In this document: positions 5,743 through 9,133 of the stretch, piece by piece | Layout of the letters: every line of letters starts with the position of its first letter | How positions within the stretch are numbered: position 1 is the stretch's first letter | From: DATJZH01 sp035499215 | GTDB taxonomy: Bacteria > Actinomycetota > Actinomycetes > Streptosporangiales > Streptosporangiaceae | Assembly (NCBI GenBank): GCA_035499215.1 | Contig: DATJZH010000168.1 | Coordinates: 1 to 9,133, forward strand | DNA length: 9,133 nt | Direction: 5' to 3' | Made by a program: the position numbers and the translations under genes | Notes under the pieces: model-generated | What the model saw: the letters and a program-made list of their open reading frames with translations, nothing else | Database searches by the model: none | Told to the model about the DNA's origin: nothing

Positions 5743-6189
5743 ATGACCGCGTCCCAGACTCCGACCACCGCCGCGGAGCTGCGCGGTGCCGGCTTGCGGG
5801 TGACGGCTGGCCGCGTCGCATTGCTCGAGACGGTCCGGGACGGTGACCACCTCGGCGTCGAGGCGATCGCCTCCGGGGTGCGTGATCGCGTGGGCCATAT
5901 CTCCCTGCAAGCCGTGTATGACGCCCTGCACGCGCTCACCGCGGCGGGACTCCTGCGCCGCATCGAGCCGACCGGCAGCCCGGCCCGGTTCGAGGGACGC
6001 GTCGGTGACAACCACCACCACATCGTGTGCCGGTCGTGCGGTGTCGTCGCTGACGTCGACTGCGCGGTCGGCGAGGCGCCCTGCCTGACCGCGTCCGACG
6101 ACCATGGCTTCTCGATCGGCGAGGCCGAGGTCATCTACTGGGGCCTGTGCCCCGGCTGTTCCACCGCCCGCGGTTCCTGGTCAGCGTGA
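5743..6189 (+). CDS. furA: Fur-family peroxide/iron-responsive repressor (FurA/CatR type)
   Basis: A 148-residue Fur-family regulator. The N-terminal winged helix spans about 11-84, with recognition helix SLQAVYDALHALTAAGL (54-70) and wing RRIEPTGSPARFEGR (72-86). The C-terminal dimerisation domain has the family's metal signatures: DNHHHIVCRSCG (89-100) supplies the His-rich regulatory site and Cys96/Cys99, and CPGC (136-139) gives the second pair of the structural zinc site; D104 and H121 are further likely ligands. Its position 24 nt before katG identifies it as the FurA/CatR/FurS type, which represses its own operon and releases when peroxide oxidises the metal site. The ATG at 5743 is taken because the predicted promoter starts transcription there and the family begins T-A-A-E-L-R-x-x-G-L-R-V-T close to it. 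Autoregulation is inferred from related systems. Confidence 0.93.
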   Translation: MTASQTPTTAAELRGAGLRVTAGRVALLETVRDGDHLGVEAIASGVRDRVGHISLQAVYDALHALTAAGLLRRIEPTGSPARFEGRVGDNHHHIVCRSCGVVADVDCAVGEAPCLTASDDHGFSIGEAEVIYWGLCPGCSTARGSWSA

Positions 6190-6213
6190 CCCGCGTAGTC
6201 CGGAAGGATTCCC

Positions 6214-8442
<2,229 letters not shown>

Positions 8443-8619
8443 TCATGACGTCCAGGTCGGCCTGCGCCGGAAATCGTGTCACCGGCAGTCATGGTTTCTG
8501 GTTGTGCTTAAGCGACTTGTCCGCGATCCGGGCTTCCCGCTCGGACCGCGCGGCCCTCGCTACCCGCGAGACGTCCGGAGTCTCGACGATCACCGTCCCG
8601 CCACAGGCGATCCCGGTGG

Positions 8620-8757
8620 CTAATTTCCGGCACGCCAGGCGAGGTCTTCGGTCAGGGCTGCGCTGATGGCCGTGATGTCTTGCTGCGGTCGTTCCTTCCC
8701 CTCGTCCCGGCTGTCCAGCAGCCGCAGCACGGCGTCCCTGTCCGCCTGCGTCACCAC
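8620..8757 (-). CDS. Doubtful small protein or gene fragment, unrecognised
   Basis: A possible 45-residue protein starting at GTG 8757 (or GTG 8754), with GGAG 6 nt upstream. The sequence ADRDAVLRLLDSRDEGKERP then QQDITAISAALTEDLAWRAGN is amphipathic, charged and protein-like, predicted mostly helical. Past its stop, the region down to 8489 on the same strand, in another frame, reads GGTVIVETPDVSRVARAARS and EREARIADKSLKHNQKP, which also looks protein-like but lacks a supported start. The two may be halves of one gene split by a frameshift. I do not recognise either. Apart from this, 8443-8940 shows only a weak GCCGG/CCGGC stem at 8466-8486 after katG and the hairpin at 8881-8918. Confidence 0.3.
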   Translation of the reverse strand: MVTQADRDAVLRLLDSRDEGKERPQQDITAISAALTEDLAWRAGN

Positions 8758-8880
8758 CGGCCACTCCGGCCGCCGGTTTTCTGGACGAACCGCGGGCCTG
8801 CCGCCACCGCCGGCTCCGCCTTCACATCTCCTGCTCTCGCCACAGGCAGGCAACCGATGTTCCGGTCGCAGCAGGAACCG

Positions 8881-8918
8881 TGTCCGGCACTTGCCGGGTT
8901 CACCGAATCCGCCGGACA
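8881..8918 (-). terminator. Candidate terminator after the TetR-family gene
   Basis: TGTCCGGC (8881-8888) and GCCGGACA (8911-8918) form a perfect 8-bp stem with a 22-nt loop, 22 nt downstream of the regulator's stop on the minus strand. The left arm can instead pair locally, CCGGC-ACTT-GCCGG (8884-8897), so two folds compete. No T-run follows. The position favours transcription termination. Confidence 0.4.
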
Positions 8919-8940
8919 GCGAAATCAGGCGGCAGATCGG

Positions 8941-9133
8941 TCAGTCTCGCGGCCCGGGTATCTGGCCGACGAGCATCATGAGGGTGCCGGCGAGCTCGCT
9001 GATTGCCTCGTCGGCTGCCGGGCCGGTGCGGCCCCGGCACCAGAGGGGTGCCTGGGACATCGCGGCGTGCATGCAGTGCAGCACCGGATCGATCCGGGTC
9101 AGGGTGAAATCGCCGGACGCGACGCCCTCTTCG
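8941..9133 (-). CDS. TetR-family transcriptional regulator, C-terminal part (cut by window edge)
   Basis: The minus strand is open from the right edge to a TGA at 8941-8943, giving the last 63 or so residues of a protein. The readable part starts EEGVASGDFTLTRIDPVLHC, continues MHAAMSQAPLWCRGRTGPAA and ends ISELAGTLMMLVGQIPGPRD. The pattern (a segment E-G-V-x-x-G-D-F, then D-P-V-L-H-C-M-H-A-A-M, then W-x-R then a final amphipathic helix E-L-A-x-T-L-M-M-L-V) is that of the ligand-binding and dimerisation domain of TetR/AcrR regulators. The DNA-binding N-terminus lies outside the window, so ligand and targets cannot be inferred. Codon use has strong G/C at third positions, supporting real coding sequence. 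It points toward katG but is separated from it by about 500 bp. Confidence 0.7.
   Translation of the reverse strand, partial: EEGVASGDFTLTRIDPVLHCMHAAMSQAPLWCRGRTGPAADEAISELAGTLMMLVGQIPGPRD

Noticed and set aside
8443..8490. Terminator directly after katG
   Set aside because: Only a 5-bp stem GCCGG/CCGGC with an 11-nt loop at 8466-8486 and no T-run; too weak to call.

Overview
The window comes from a GC-rich actinomycete, judged from strong G/C preference at third codon positions, GTG starts, a linked furA-katG pair, a LysM/transglycosylase cell-wall protein, and TetR, Fur and ribbon-helix-helix regulators of actinobacterial type. I cannot name the genus. Most of it looks like ordinary chromosomal or accessory DNA; two decayed genes show that parts of it have been rearranged.

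Layout. (1) 70-291 (+) is a small helix-hairpin-helix protein. (2) 399-2077 (-) holds a two-gene unit: a CopG-like ribbon-helix-helix regulator followed by an intracellular PHB-depolymerase-family esterase with an intact Ser-Asp-His triad. The regulator's promoter carries an array of GATGGT boxes spaced exactly 11 bp apart, a good candidate autoregulatory operator. (3) 2355-3563 (+) is a polytopic membrane protein with features of a GT-C glycosyltransferase. (4) 3692-4213 (+) is a clearly broken MocR/GntR-aminotransferase gene with frameshifts, a stop codon and two large internal deletions, one of which removes the PLP-binding lysine. (5) 4290-5291 (+) is a LysM plus lytic-transglycosylase (Rpf-like) cell-wall enzyme. 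(6) 5400-5650 (-) is a remnant of the N-terminus of an IS630-family transposase, ending in a perfect 15-bp hairpin. (7) 5743-8442 (+) is the furA-katG operon (Fur-family repressor and catalase-peroxidase), apparently with a leaderless promoter. (8) 8443-8940 holds one doubtful small reverse-strand ORF. (9) 8941-9133 (-) is the C-terminal end of a TetR-family regulator cut by the window edge.

How it fits together. The best-supported functional unit is furA-katG: the repressor and the peroxide-detoxifying enzyme are cotranscribed, with a 24-nt gap and a good katG ribosome site. The second unit is the CopG regulator with the esterase, probably a small self-regulated module for polyester or storage-polymer turnover. 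The other genes look independent. I see no clearly new defence or mobile system. The most notable signals are the helically phased operator, the multiply deleted MocR gene and the IS630 remnant that now ends in a terminator-like hairpin upstream of furA.
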